Below are positions 40,904-50,231 of a DNA stretch of 64,000 bases, piece after piece. Source of the DNA: Acetobacter aceti NBRC 14818 (GTDB lineage: Bacteria > Pseudomonadota > Alphaproteobacteria > Acetobacterales > Acetobacteraceae); the NCBI RefSeq assembly GCF_000193495.2, contig NZ_AP023410.1, positions 62,001 to 126,000 of the forward strand, written 5' to 3'. Made by a program: the position numbers and the translations under genes. How positions within the stretch are numbered: the stretch's first letter is position 1; each line of letters starts with the position of its first letter. Under the pieces are notes generated by a model. That model searched no databases, was not told the origin of the DNA, and saw only the letters and a list, made by a program, of their open reading frames with translations.

Positions 40904-43683
40904 CAATGCGCCTCGGCCCAGTTGGCTCCAATGCCGGTCTCGACAACCAGCGGCACGGGCAGATCCGCCGCGCCTTCCATCATTTTCTTTACCAGAACTG
41001 CGGTCTCGTCCGCCGCATCCTTTTCCACTTCGAACAGCAGTTCGTCATGCACCTGAAGGAGCATGGTGGCAGGCAGACCGGCTTCCCCCAGAGCATGCGG
41101 CAGCCGCACCATGGCGCGCTTGATGATATCCGCCGCACCGCCCTGCAACGGCGCGTTGATCGCCTGACGCTCAGCGTAGGAACGCTGTGCGCCGTTCTTC
41201 GCCGTAATGCCGGGCACGTAGCAGCGACGTCCAAGTGGCGTTACGACATAACCATGCGCCTTCGCTTCGATCTTCCGTTCGTCCATGTAATCCCGGATGC
41301 CGGGATAGCGGGCGAAATAGGCATCAATATAGGCGCGGGCCTCACCCATGGAGATACCGAGCTGCTTGCTCAGACCGAAAGCAGAAATGCCGTAGATGAT
41401 GCCAAAGTTGATGGCCTTGGCGCGCCGACGGGTCAGCGGGTCCATGCCCTCAAGCGGCACACCGAACACCTCGGCGGCGGTGCGGGCGTGAATATCCTGA
41501 CCCAGAGCGAACGCTTCCCGCAATGTAGGCACATCCGCGACGCTGGCCAATAGACGTAGTTCGATCTGGGAATAGTCGGCGGACAGCAGAACCTTGCCTT
41601 CAGGTGCGATGAAGCTCTTGCGGATCTGCGCACCTTCCTCGGTGCGAACGGGGATGTTCTGAAGGTTCGGATCGTTGGAGGACAGGCGGCCCGTCGTGGT
41701 GATGGCCATCTGGAAGGTGGTGTGGACCCGGTTTGTGGCAGGGTCCATCTGCTTGAGCAGGGCGTCTGTGTAGGTGCTTTTCAGCTTGGAAAGCTGACGC
41801 CAGGCGAGGATCTTTTCAGGAAGCTCCTGTCCTTGGTCAGCCAGATCCTGAAGGACGGAGGAATCCGTGCTCCACGCGCCGGTCTTGCCACGCTTGCCGC
41901 CGGGAAGTCCCATTTCATCGAACAGGATTTCACCAAGCTGCTTGGGCGAGCCGACATTGAACGACCGCCCGGCAACCGCGTGAATCTCTTTTTCGATGGT
42001 GGCCATGCGGCCTTCGAAATTCTCCGAAAGTCGGCGCAGTTCGTGAGCATCCACCTTGATGCCGGTCTGCTCCATGTCGCTCAGCACAGTGATCAGCGGA
42101 CGCTCATAACTCTCATACAGGGCCAGCGCCTTGTTGGTGCGTAACTGTGGATGCAGCTTCAGCCACAGACGGAGCGTTACATCGGCATCTTCGGCAGCGT
42201 AGGCTGTCGCCTTGTCCACCGGCACCTGCTGGAAGGGGATCCGGTTGCGGCCCGTTCCCGTGACCTGATCGTAAGTGATCGGCACATGACCCAGATGTAG
42301 CCTGGAGAGTTCGTCCATGCCCTGACCGTGCAGACCGGCTGACTGGGCGTAGGAGATCAGCATCGTGTCGTCGATTGGTGCGATCGGCGCCGCGTTCGCA
42401 CCACGAAATACCAGAATGTCGAACTTGGCGTTCTGGAAAATCTTGAGCACAGATGAGTCCGTAAACAGCGGCTCAAGCGCAGCCACGGCTTCCGATACGG
42501 AAATCTGATGCCCGGCGGGCGCTTCCAGTGTGCCTTCATGCAACAGCGGAACGTAACAGGCCCGGCCCGGCGCAGTCGCCAGCGAGAGGCCGACCATCCG
42601 CGCCTTCAGAGGATCAAGGCCATCTGTTTCCGTGTCTACCGCGCAGACACCGGCAGTGCGGGCTTCGGCAACCCATTTCTGAAGGGTGACAAGATCCGTG
42701 ACAGTTTCATAACCGCTGTAGGGAACCTGCTCGGGAGGAGGCGTTGCAGTTGAGTGGGAGCCACCGTTGGCGAAACGCATCGCTGCAGCGGACGCCGCCT
42801 GCGCCAGAGGCTTGCCGTCTCCCAGCCCGAAGCGATGACGGATCGAACGGAAACCCATCCGGTCGAGCCAGTCGCCCAGCGTTTCCTCGTTTGGCTCCTG
42901 TACGGCCAGATCGGAGACGGGAACGGGCAGAGGGACGTCGTTTTTCAGTGTCACCAGTTTCAGCGACACACGGGCCGCTTCGGCATGTTCGATCAGGGAA
43001 TCCCGGCGTTTGGATTTCTTCATGTCCGGCGCGGCGGCCAGCACGGCTTCCAGATCACCGAACTCGTTGACCAGAGCGGACGCGGTTTTCGGACCGATGC
43101 CCGGCACGCCTGGCACGTTGTCCGTTGGATCGCCCATCAGCGCCTGCACGTCGATGACCCTGTCCGGTCCGACGCCGAACTTCACTTCGACTTCGTCAGC
43201 CCTGATCGGTTTCTGCTTGATCGGGTCCATCATCTCGACCTGAGGGCCGATGAGCTGCATCAGATCCTTGTCGGAGGAGACAATGGTGCAGTGACCGCCG
43301 GTCTGTTCGATGAAACGGGCATAGCTGGCGATCAGGTCGTCGGCTTCATATCCCTCAAGCTCGATTCCGGGCACACCAAAGGCTGCGGTCGCTTCGCGGA
43401 TCAGTCCGAACTGCGGGATCAGATCCTCGGGCACGTCCGGTCGATGCGCCTTGTATTGCGCATAGATCTCGTTGCGGAACGTCACCCGTCCGGCATCGAA
43501 AATGACGGCCAGATGTGTCCCGACATGCTCCCGCATCAGGCGGGTCAGCATGTTGCAGAAACCATACACAGCGTTGACCGGTATGCCTTCCGGGTTGCTC
43601 ATGGGAGGAAGGGCGTGAAACGCCCGGAAGATGAAACCACTGCCATCCACAAGAATCAGGTGGGGCATGCCCGCTTTGTTCAT
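40903..43683 (-). CDS. polA: DNA polymerase I
   Basis: PolA (926 residues) fills gaps and removes RNA primers in replication and repair. The ATG at 43683 (MNKAGMPHLILVDGSG) has GAGG about 11 bases upstream; length equals the family norm. The 5'-3' exonuclease domain shows DGSGFIFRAFHALPPM, EADDLIASYA and GDPTDNVPGVPGIGPKTA. The 3'-5' exonuclease appears intact (VDTETDGLDPL and YAAEDADVT). The polymerase domain carries DYSQIELRLLA, RRRAKAINFGIIYG and VHDELLFEV. It is followed without a gap by the SCO-like gene. Confidence 0.97.
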   Translation of the reverse strand: MNKAGMPHLILVDGSGFIFRAFHALPPMSNPEGIPVNAVYGFCNMLTRLMREHVGTHLAVIFDAGRVTFRNEIYAQYKAHRPDVPEDLIPQFGLIREATAAFGVPGIELEGYEADDLIASYARFIEQTGGHCTIVSSDKDLMQLIGPQVEMMDPIKQKPIRADEVEVKFGVGPDRVIDVQALMGDPTDNVPGVPGIGPKTASALVNEFGDLEAVLAAAPDMKKSKRRDSLIEHAEAARVSLKLVTLKNDVPLPVPVSDLAVQEPNEETLGDWLDRMGFRSIRHRFGLGDGKPLAQAASAAAMRFANGGSHSTATPPPEQVPYSGYETVTDLVTLQKWVAEARTAGVCAVDTETDGLDPLKARMVGLSLATAPGRACYVPLLHEGTLEAPAGHQISVSEAVAALEPLFTDSSVLKIFQNAKFDILVFRGANAAPIAPIDDTMLISYAQSAGLHGQGMDELSRLHLGHVPITYDQVTGTGRNRIPFQQVPVDKATAYAAEDADVTLRLWLKLHPQLRTNKALALYESYERPLITVLSDMEQTGIKVDAHELRRLSENFEGRMATIEKEIHAVAGRSFNVGSPKQLGEILFDEMGLPGGKRGKTGAWSTDSSVLQDLADQGQELPEKILAWRQLSKLKSTYTDALLKQMDPATNRVHTTFQMAITTTGRLSSNDPNLQNIPVRTEEGAQIRKSFIAPEGKVLLSADYSQIELRLLASVADVPTLREAFALGQDIHARTAAEVFGVPLEGMDPLTRRRAKAINFGIIYGISAFGLSKQLGISMGEARAYIDAYFARYPGIRDYMDERKIEAKAHGYVVTPLGRRCYVPGITAKNGAQRSYAERQAINAPLQGGAADIIKRAMVRLPHALGEAGLPATMLLQVHDELLFEVEKDAADETAVLVKKMMEGAADLPVPLVVETGIGANWAEAH

Positions 43684-43696
43684 AGAGTAAAAAACC

Positions 43697-43912
43697 TCAG
43701 TGCGCGCTGTCCGGCGTGGCGTTCGGGTCCAGCACGAAAAGGCGGGAGCAATAGGGGCAGAATGTCTGGTCACCGCCAATTTTCAGCCAGACTTTGGGGT
43801 GTCCGAGCGCGCCCAGTCCGCCATCGCAGGAAATCTTGCGGTTCTGCACGATCACTGTTTCGACATGGCCGAGCCGGGGCCGTGGGGTCGGGTTGGTAGG
43901 CTGAATAAGCAT
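43697..43912 (-). CDS. CHCC zinc-finger protein (NDUFS6-like)
   Basis: A 71-residue protein with Cys29, His38, Cys52 and Cys55 in the C-x8-H-x13-C-x2-C layout of the zinc-finger CHCC family. Eukaryotic members are the NDUFS6 subunit of respiratory complex I; bacterial ones are widespread in Alphaproteobacteria. The start at 43912 has AGGA with 8-base spacing; an ATG 6 bases earlier has almost no spacer. It ends 13 bases before polA and probably opens that transcript. Confidence 0.85.
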   Translation of the reverse strand: MLIQPTNPTPRPRLGHVETVIVQNRKISCDGGLGALGHPKVWLKIGGDQTFCPYCSRLFVLDPNATPDSAH

Positions 43913-44049
43913 AAACATGATCCTGTGAGATGGTCGGAAGACCGGCTTCAGGGAGACACACCGGTTGGCCTGTCGGGTGCGCGATGATACGCATGAACGC
44001 CGTGAGTTCAAACCACCCGCACGCTCTTTTGTCTGGCTTTCATCATATC

Positions 44050-45111
44050 ATGCGATTTTCGAGGCGACTGACGACCTTAATCCTGATCACGCTGGCGCTG
44101 GCAGGATGCGCTCAGGAGCCGCATATCAAGGCGTCACCCCGCTACGCGAAATACGCCCGGCTTGTGCCGCCTGACCGTGTGATGACGCTATCTGATCACG
44201 CCCATATTCCTCTTCGTATCTGGCCAGCACAGGGGGCAGAGAAAGGCGTGATTCTGGCGCTGCATGGTTTCAATGACAGCCGCGACGCCTGGGAGACGAC
44301 AGCACCAGCATTCGCTCAGGCAGGTTTCAGCGTCTGGGCACCGGATTTGCGAGGTTTCGGCGCTGCTCCAGATCGTGGCGGCTGGGTCGGTTCAGGCCGG
44401 CTGGCCGACGATGTGCGGGAGGAATTGACGCTGCTTGCGGCCGAGCATCCGGGAAAACCTGTATGGTTGATGGGCGAGAGCATGGGTGGTGCTGTTGCGA
44501 TGATTGTGGCCAGCCATCCCGCTGCTCTTCCTCTTTCTGGTGTGATTCTGCTGGCGCCAGCGGTCTGGAATACAGGACTAGTCGGCCGTGCGTCCGCCCA
44601 TTTGCTGGCTGCTATTGCGCCGGACGGGAGCGTTTCGGGGCGGGAACTGCCGGTTCATGTGGTCGCGAGTGATAACATCGAGGCGCTGCGACGGCTCTAT
44701 TTCGATCCTCTGACGCTTCACGTCACCAAATTTGTCGCGTTGCAAGGGCTCGTTGATCTGATGACGCAGGCGGCTCACGCGGCCAAACGGCAGAAGCTTC
44801 CGACGCTGGTTGTGTATGGAGACCGCGATCAACTCGTCCCGGCCCAGGCTATGGCGAAGGCATGGAGACGTTTTCCATCTTCTGTAAGACGAGACCTGAT
44901 TCCGGGCGGCCATCATCTGCTGCTACGGGAGAGGGCAGGGAGGCGTGTTGTGGCGGATATCCTGTCCTGGCTGGAGCAGCCTGATGTTCTGCTCCCGTCC
45001 GGAGGTGATATTTCTGCCGGAGTATGGGCTGCTGAACAGGGCGGCGGGCAGGACGTGAATGGGCCATTCGGTCTGCTGCCGTCCCAGATAGACAGGCTTT
45101 CTCTCCCCTGA
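44050..45111 (+). CDS. Lipoprotein alpha/beta hydrolase (lysophospholipase-like)
   Basis: A 353-residue envelope hydrolase. The start at 44050 (MRFSRRLTTLILITLALAGC) gives a lipoprotein signal with lipobox LAGC; earlier ATGs at 43984 and 43993 are possible but bury it. Catalytic features are GESMGG for the Ser nucleophile, YGDRDQLVP for the Asp and GGHHLLL for the His. This is the monoacylglycerol lipase/PldB-like arrangement, with the oxyanion loop LHGFNDS. A poorly conserved tail of about 45 residues ends it. It is transcribed away from the CHCC-polA run. Confidence 0.8.
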   Translation: MRFSRRLTTLILITLALAGCAQEPHIKASPRYAKYARLVPPDRVMTLSDHAHIPLRIWPAQGAEKGVILALHGFNDSRDAWETTAPAFAQAGFSVWAPDLRGFGAAPDRGGWVGSGRLADDVREELTLLAAEHPGKPVWLMGESMGGAVAMIVASHPAALPLSGVILLAPAVWNTGLVGRASAHLLAAIAPDGSVSGRELPVHVVASDNIEALRRLYFDPLTLHVTKFVALQGLVDLMTQAAHAAKRQKLPTLVVYGDRDQLVPAQAMAKAWRRFPSSVRRDLIPGGHHLLLRERAGRRVVADILSWLEQPDVLLPSGGDISAGVWAAEQGGGQDVNGPFGLLPSQIDRLSLP

Positions 45112-45183
45112 AGAAGAGGGTTTTTGCTGGCGCGTTTATCCTCTTGGCAAACACGGCCTGTCTGCTGTAGTAAGGCGCGCAGT

Positions 45184-45260
45184 GGACCCGTAGCTCAGCT
45201 GGATAGAGCGTTGCCCTCCGAAGGCAAAGGTCGAAGGTTCGAATCCTTTCGGGTCCGCCA
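45184..45260 (+). tRNA. tRNA-Arg (anticodon CCG)
   Basis: The 77-base cloverleaf is complete: acceptor GGACCCG/CGGGTCC, D arm with AGCTCAGCTGGATAGAGC, anticodon stem TTGCC/GGCAA with loop CTCCGAA (anticodon CCG, reads CGG), T arm with GGTTCGAATCC, and encoded CCA end. Confidence 0.97.
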
Positions 45261-45573
45261 GTAAATCATGAAGCAGTATAATTTCCCCAAAATTGTGAAA
45301 TTAGATATGCTCGTGTCTGTCATTGACCGATGCTTATGAGTGCGTTTCAGGATGCATTCGTCGCCAGATTACGGGTATGACAGACTTATGTTTCGATAAG
45401 ATCGTTAATGTCATCATGCTGGTGCAGGTGTGGGGAATGCCGCGTCGCATATTGCAATGAATAGCGACGATCATTGTTTTTCTTGTGATGCTTCTTTTGT
45501 ATTTGAGAGTCTTACTTTAAGCGTTCTTTTATTTTTTTTCTGTAGGAGGGGATTGTGGTAAATTGAGGTAAAA
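45261..45573. other. AT-rich spacer after tRNA-Arg
   Basis: The 313 bases between the tRNA and the glycosyltransferase gene hold no gene. Composition drifts to AT-rich toward the right. The position next to a tRNA 3' end suggests an old integration boundary, but I find no second copy of the tRNA end in the window. Confidence 0.4.
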
Positions 45574-46302
45574 ATGAAGTATATTTATATTAATAGAGAT
45601 AAAGATGCGGACCGTCGTTCTACTTTTCTGGAAAATAATTCGCATATTTCTGACCTGCGGCGTTTCTGCGCGATAGAAGGCACCAGCCTGGATATTGATG
45701 AGTTGCGTGCGGCCGGGATGATTGAAGGCAATCCTGAATATAATATGGCGTCTTATGGAAATGCTCTCTCTCATATGCTGCTTTGGTCTGCCGTGCAGGA
45801 ACACGGCGAGGCAACCTGCATATTTGAAGATGATGCGATAACCTGCAAAAATTTCGTTGAAATGTCAGAAAAAACGATAGCTTCACTGCCAGAAAACTGG
45901 GATATTATTCTGTGGGGCAATAACCACGATACAACGCTTGTTATTGATATGCTTTCAGGTGTTACGCCTTGTATCATTAGCTACTATGAGTTTTTTACTC
46001 AAAAGAATACTGATAAATTTCGTGAAATGAATGTCGAATGTCTATCTTTTCGTCTTATGCAGACATTTGGAATTTGCGGTTATTCAGTTTCTCCCAAAGG
46101 GGCGAGTGCGTTGCTGCAAGCCTGTAATCCTATCAAGGAATGTGAATATTTTCATATGGGAATAAATAGAAATGTCCCTAATGGCGGAATAGATCATATT
46201 ATGTCATATAATTATAAGAATATGAATTCTTATGCATCTTTTCCTCCTTTGTGTTTAACTAAAAATGATAAAGAAATATCAACTATAACGAACCGCGCTT
46301 GA
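45574..46302 (+). CDS. Glycosyltransferase family 25 protein (LPS-type), AT-rich
   Basis: A 242-residue GT25 transferase. Family features are the opening YIYINRDKDADRRS, EHGEATCIFEDDAI with the acidic EDD motif for metal and nucleotide sugar, and LPENWDIILWGNN. GT25 members add galactose or related sugars to lipopolysaccharide cores. GAGG lies 5-6 bases before the ATG. The gene is much richer in A/T than its surroundings, has no sugar-metabolism neighbours and follows a tRNA, all signs of acquisition. It has no signal peptide and probably acts at the inner face of the membrane. Confidence 0.85.
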   Translation: MKYIYINRDKDADRRSTFLENNSHISDLRRFCAIEGTSLDIDELRAAGMIEGNPEYNMASYGNALSHMLLWSAVQEHGEATCIFEDDAITCKNFVEMSEKTIASLPENWDIILWGNNHDTTLVIDMLSGVTPCIISYYEFFTQKNTDKFREMNVECLSFRLMQTFGICGYSVSPKGASALLQACNPIKECEYFHMGINRNVPNGGIDHIMSYNYKNMNSYASFPPLCLTKNDKEISTITNRA

Positions 46303-46408
46303 GACTGCTTTTTCGTCATCCTATTTGAAAACCATGTGCAATTCTGACTGACGGTCTTCACCAATCGATGCTATACCAAGTGACGCATTGATAGCAGGGA
46401 TTGTTCTT

Positions 46409-47077
46409 ATGAGCGAAGGCCGTCTTGTCATAGGCACCAAGCGTTATTCTTCATGGTCTCTGAGAGGATGGCTACCTGTCAGACTGGCAGGTCTCGATGT
46501 GTCGGAAGAGGTCATACCGCTGCGTCAATCGGACAGTAGTGCCCGGATAACGCAGGTTTCCCCCAATGGTAAGGTGCCATGTCTGGAACATCAGAGTGTG
46601 AAGGTATGGGACAGTCTGGCAATTGCCGAATACTGTGCCGAACTTGAACCAACGCTTTGGCCGGAAAATCGAGAAGCGCGGGCGATGGCGCGATCGATTT
46701 CTGCTGAAATGCACTCAGGATTTCAGGGCGTGCGTTCTGCAATGCCGATGAATCTGGGAAGAATTCAGCGTCCTCTTAAGGAGCCTCTCTCTGAAGCTGT
46801 CATAAAGGACATTGCCCGTATTGATTCAATCTGGACAGAAGCACGGCGTCGTTTCGGTGCCGGTGGAGACTATCTTTTTGGTCACGATTTCACCAATGCA
46901 GATGTTGCCTTTGCACCAATTGTTGCTCGTTTTCTCAGTTATGATGTTGATGTTTCTGGCGTGTCGCGAGCTTATATTGAAGCTGTTCGCAAGCATCCGT
47001 CGGTGGCGCAGTGGTATGAAGAAGCTGAGCGTGAACCCAGTGAATGGCTGGTCGATGCTTTCGAAGCCATAGAATAA
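46409..47077 (+). CDS. Glutathione S-transferase family protein
   Basis: A 222-residue cytosolic GST. The ATG at 46409 is preceded by CAGGGA about 9 bases away. The thioredoxin-like N-domain has YSSWSLRGW with a likely catalytic Ser, PNGKVPCLEH with the cis-Pro, and VWDSLAIAEY for glutathione binding. The helical C-domain contains FTNADVAFAPIVARF. Substrate unknown; detoxification or maleylacetoacetate-type isomerisation are known for related enzymes. Confidence 0.88.
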   Translation: MSEGRLVIGTKRYSSWSLRGWLPVRLAGLDVSEEVIPLRQSDSSARITQVSPNGKVPCLEHQSVKVWDSLAIAEYCAELEPTLWPENREARAMARSISAEMHSGFQGVRSAMPMNLGRIQRPLKEPLSEAVIKDIARIDSIWTEARRRFGAGGDYLFGHDFTNADVAFAPIVARFLSYDVDVSGVSRAYIEAVRKHPSVAQWYEEAEREPSEWLVDAFEAIE

Positions 47078-47153
47078 GCAGGGAAAGAGCCGGGTCTTTC
47101 TGGAAAATAATTGTATATAAAAGAATGAACGAAATTTATGACCAATACTGTGA

Positions 47154-48074
47154 CTAAAGTTGATTTTTAAGCAACCCGGTGATCCAGTCCACAAAGACTC
47201 GCAGTCTTGAAGACCTGTGACGTCTTTCCGGATATAAAAGAGTTAGAGGTAAAGGGGATGCCCGCCAGTCAGGCATGACTTCGACCAGCTCTCCGTTGAT
47301 GAGGTTTGTTTTGACATCATAAGCCGGGATCTGAATAAGGCCGGACCCGGCCACACAGCAGGCTATCAATGCTTCGGCGCTGTTGACCGTCACACGTCCC
47401 TGCACGGGGCAGGTCTTCGATTCACCTTGCTGAACCCATTCCCACTCTTCAATTCGTCCGGTCGCGGGAGAAGCATAGCGAATGACCTGATGAACAGGGA
47501 TATCTTCAGGAGTGTGGGGAACACCGTGCGTCTGGAGGTAAAGCGGGCTTGCGACATTGATCACTTGCAGATCAGCGATATGCCGTGAAATCAGACTTGA
47601 GTCCGCCAGCGCGCCGACCCGCAATGCACAATCTACCCCGTCTTCTGTCAGATTGACGGACCGATCTGTCACTCCCAGCTGGATGTCAATCTCCGGATAC
47701 GCTGCAAGAAACGCGGGAAGCGCCGGAGCAACAATCAGTCGCCCAATACGCCCTGGCATCTCGACCCGCAGAATACCACGTGGAGAGCCACGTTTCTGCT
47801 GAAACAGACTTTCCGCATCTTCTATGTCGGCAACCAGTTGCAGAGCCCGTTCATAAAACACCTTTCCATCTGTCGTAGGCGAGACAAGACGGGTCGTGCG
47901 GGAGAAAAGCCGTGTCCCTAGCCTCGTTTCAAGTTGCTGGATGGCGGTTGAAACACTGGAGCGGGGCAAATTCAGAGAGCCGGCGGCTCGGGAAAAATTT
48001 CCTGTTTCCATCACCCGGATGAACACACGTAACAGATCAATCCTGTCCACCAGCACCTCCTTATTGTTCGCCAT
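47154..48074 (-). CDS. LysR-family transcriptional regulator
   Basis: A 306-residue LysR regulator. The N-terminal winged helix reads LLRVFIRVMETGNFSRAAGSLNLPRSSVSTAIQQLETRLGTRLF in the usual order (residues about 13-57), then a linker helix and an effector-binding domain. It is divergent from the SDR gene at 48159 with an 84-base shared promoter, the typical LysR-target layout, so control of that gene is likely. The ligand is unknown. Confidence 0.93.
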   Translation of the reverse strand: MANNKEVLVDRIDLLRVFIRVMETGNFSRAAGSLNLPRSSVSTAIQQLETRLGTRLFSRTTRLVSPTTDGKVFYERALQLVADIEDAESLFQQKRGSPRGILRVEMPGRIGRLIVAPALPAFLAAYPEIDIQLGVTDRSVNLTEDGVDCALRVGALADSSLISRHIADLQVINVASPLYLQTHGVPHTPEDIPVHQVIRYASPATGRIEEWEWVQQGESKTCPVQGRVTVNSAEALIACCVAGSGLIQIPAYDVKTNLINGELVEVMPDWRASPLPLTLLYPERRHRSSRLRVFVDWITGLLKNQL

Positions 48075-48158
48075 TCTTGACCAGTGTTGCCTGAAATCAA
48101 GTGATTTTTCGTGAAAGCTCGAACGTTAATGTGAGGGAAGTTGATAAGGAGACATTTC

Positions 48159-48932
48159 ATGGCCGATCATAGTCTTAAGGGTAAAACCGCGCTGATTACC
48201 GGCGGAGCCAAGAATCTCGGTGCGCTGATTGCACGTGACCTTGCCGCAAACGGGGTCGGAGCCATCGCCATTCATCATCACGGCGCGGAATCTGCTGGTG
48301 ACGCGGAGAAGCTTGTCAGCGAACTGAAAAAGCAGGGTGTCAAAGCCGTGGCATTTCAGGGAGATCTGACAACAGCGGCCGCCAACACCAAGCTGTTCAG
48401 AGACACCATTGCCGCTGTTGGTCGTCCCGATATCGCCATCAACACGGTCGGTAAAGTGCTGAAAAAACCCATCCTCGACATTTCCGAGGATGAGTATGAC
48501 AGCATGTTCGCCATCAACAGCAAGGCAGCGTTCTTCTTCTTGAAGGAAGCTGGCAAGCATGTGAATGACAACGGCAAGATCGTCACCATCGTGACTTCGT
48601 TGCTGGGCGCCTATACGCCGTTCTACTCCACCTATGCCGGTTCAAAAGCCGCTGTGGAGCATTTCACACGCGCAGCGTCCAAGGAGTTCGGTGAGCGCGG
48701 CATTTCCGTAAACGCCATCGGTCCGGGGCCGATGGACACACCGTTCTTCTACGGACAGGAAGGTGCTGATGCCGTGGCCTATCACAAAACGGCGGCGGCC
48801 CTGTCACCCTTCAGCAAGACAGGCCTGACGGACATTGAAGACATCGCGCCTTATGTGCGGTTCATGGTTTCGGAAGGCTGGTGGATGACGGGACAGACCA
48901 TCCTCGTCAATGGCGGCTATACGACCAAATAA
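48159..48932 (+). CDS. Short-chain dehydrogenase/reductase
   Basis: A 257-residue classical SDR. TGGAKNLG near residues 15-22 binds the cofactor, the later strand reads INTVGKVL in place of the usual NNAG, and YAGSKAAVEHF holds the catalytic Tyr and Lys. The motif HHHGAES after the second strand lacks an acidic residue, fitting NADP. AAGGAG with 7-base spacing precedes the ATG. The LysR gene on the other strand probably controls it. Substrate not inferable. Confidence 0.88.
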   Translation: MADHSLKGKTALITGGAKNLGALIARDLAANGVGAIAIHHHGAESAGDAEKLVSELKKQGVKAVAFQGDLTTAAANTKLFRDTIAAVGRPDIAINTVGKVLKKPILDISEDEYDSMFAINSKAAFFFLKEAGKHVNDNGKIVTIVTSLLGAYTPFYSTYAGSKAAVEHFTRAASKEFGERGISVNAIGPGPMDTPFFYGQEGADAVAYHKTAAALSPFSKTGLTDIEDIAPYVRFMVSEGWWMTGQTILVNGGYTTK

Positions 48933-48991
48933 CTCCGTCACAGTATCAAGGGTTCTGGATGGAGAGTGCCTTACTCCCTCTGGTGCGAACC

Positions 48992-49000
48992 GGGGGGGGG
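48992..49000 (+). repeat. Run of nine G upstream of ltrA
   Basis: Nine G bases lie 47 bases before the chosen ltrA start, inside an in-frame upstream extension that could begin at a GTG at 48966. Such tracts can slip during replication. Here it would alter an N-terminal extension or the leader. Confidence 0.6.
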
Positions 49001-49046
49001 CGCTACATTCAGGACCCTTTGTCATTCTCTCTATCACGGACGCTTC

Positions 49047-50231
49047 ATGCCGCAGGACACAGCCGGTCACCACCCCTTCCTCCGGACCCGTGACGGCCAC
49101 CATGCCGCTGTCACAAACGAGGAACTCTTCTTCGATCTGGTCTATGTCTTTGCCATTACGCAGCTCAGCCACGGTCTGCTGCATCACCTGTCACTGTTCG
49201 GGGCCTTCCAGACTGCGGTGATCTGGCTCGCCGTCTGGCTGGGCTGGCAATATACCGGCTGGTTCACAAACTGGTTCGACCCGCGCCTGCCTGCTGTCCG
49301 GGGCGTGCTGTTCGTCACCATGGTGCTCGCCCTGCTCATGGGGGCGGCCATTCCAGATTCCTTTGCGGAACATGGTCTGCCTTTTGCTCTCTGCTTTGCG
49401 ATCATGCAGGTGGGGCGCAGTGCTTTCGTGGTAGCGTGGCTGCCGCGTAATCATCCTCTTTCACCGAATTACCGGCGTATTCTGGCCTGGATGCTGGTGT
49501 CCGCTGTGTTCTGGCTGACAGGCGGCGTGGCGGCGGACCCGGTGGTCCGCGTGACGTTGTGGTGCATCGCCGCGCTCTGCGAATATGTCTCCCCGATGTT
49601 CGGGTTCCCTTTTCCGGGACTGGGACGATCCAACTCGAAAAGCGAGTGGACGATTGAAGGCGCGCACCTCGTCGAGCGTTGCCAGCTTTTCGTCATCGTG
49701 GCGCTAGGTGAGGGGATCATGGCGACCGGCCTGTCCATGGCCGAAAACCAGAACTGGACGCCGGTTTATCTCGTCGCCTTCATCACCAGCTTTCTGGGCA
49801 CAATGGCCATGTGGTGGCTGTATTTCGGCACCTCCGGCGAGGCTGCCCGACACAGAATCACGCAGGCCGATGATCCGGGAAAAATGGGTGCGACCATCCA
49901 TTATCTCCACGCGGTGCTGATTGCGGGCATTATCGTGACAGCCGTGGGCGCAGACCTTCTGATGGAAAATCCGCTGGAAGAGGGAAGCATGGCTTCCGTT
50001 CTGGTCATGACGTCCGGGCCGGTGCTCTACCTGCTGGCCAGCATTTTCTACCGCAAGATTGTCTCAGGCTTTTTTGCTCTGTCCCACATCATCGGGATTG
50101 CTGTCCTGCTGGTGCTGATCCCTTTAGGTCTGCATTTTTCCCGGCTGACGGACGCACTGCTTGTGACGGGTCTGATGCTGGCTCTTGCATGGGGAGAGCA
50201 GCGTAACGAGGCGCAAAGCGTGCTGGACTGA
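49047..50231 (+). CDS. ltrA: LtrA-family membrane protein (low temperature requirement)
   Basis: A 394-residue integral membrane protein of the LtrA family. It has the hallmark start region NEELFFDLVYVFAITQLSHGLL near residue 24, about ten hydrophobic segments, and VERCQLFVIVALGEGIMATG in the middle. LtrA is needed for growth in the cold in Listeria; its biochemical function is not known. The ATG at 49047 has only CGGA upstream, and the frame is open further left through the nine-G run. It is transcribed from its own region, 114 bases after the SDR gene. Confidence 0.88.
   Translation: MPQDTAGHHPFLRTRDGHHAAVTNEELFFDLVYVFAITQLSHGLLHHLSLFGAFQTAVIWLAVWLGWQYTGWFTNWFDPRLPAVRGVLFVTMVLALLMGAAIPDSFAEHGLPFALCFAIMQVGRSAFVVAWLPRNHPLSPNYRRILAWMLVSAVFWLTGGVAADPVVRVTLWCIAALCEYVSPMFGFPFPGLGRSNSKSEWTIEGAHLVERCQLFVIVALGEGIMATGLSMAENQNWTPVYLVAFITSFLGTMAMWWLYFGTSGEAARHRITQADDPGKMGATIHYLHAVLIAGIIVTAVGADLLMENPLEEGSMASVLVMTSGPVLYLLASIFYRKIVSGFFALSHIIGIAVLLVLIPLGLHFSRLTDALLVTGLMLALAWGEQRNEAQSVLD

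Noticed and set aside
42754-43899. 381-codon frame opposite polA
   Set aside because: Antisense to the exonuclease part of polA, no independent support.
45184-45573. Genomic island attachment site at tRNA-Arg
   Set aside because: No second copy of the tRNA 3' end and no integrase gene are seen in the window.
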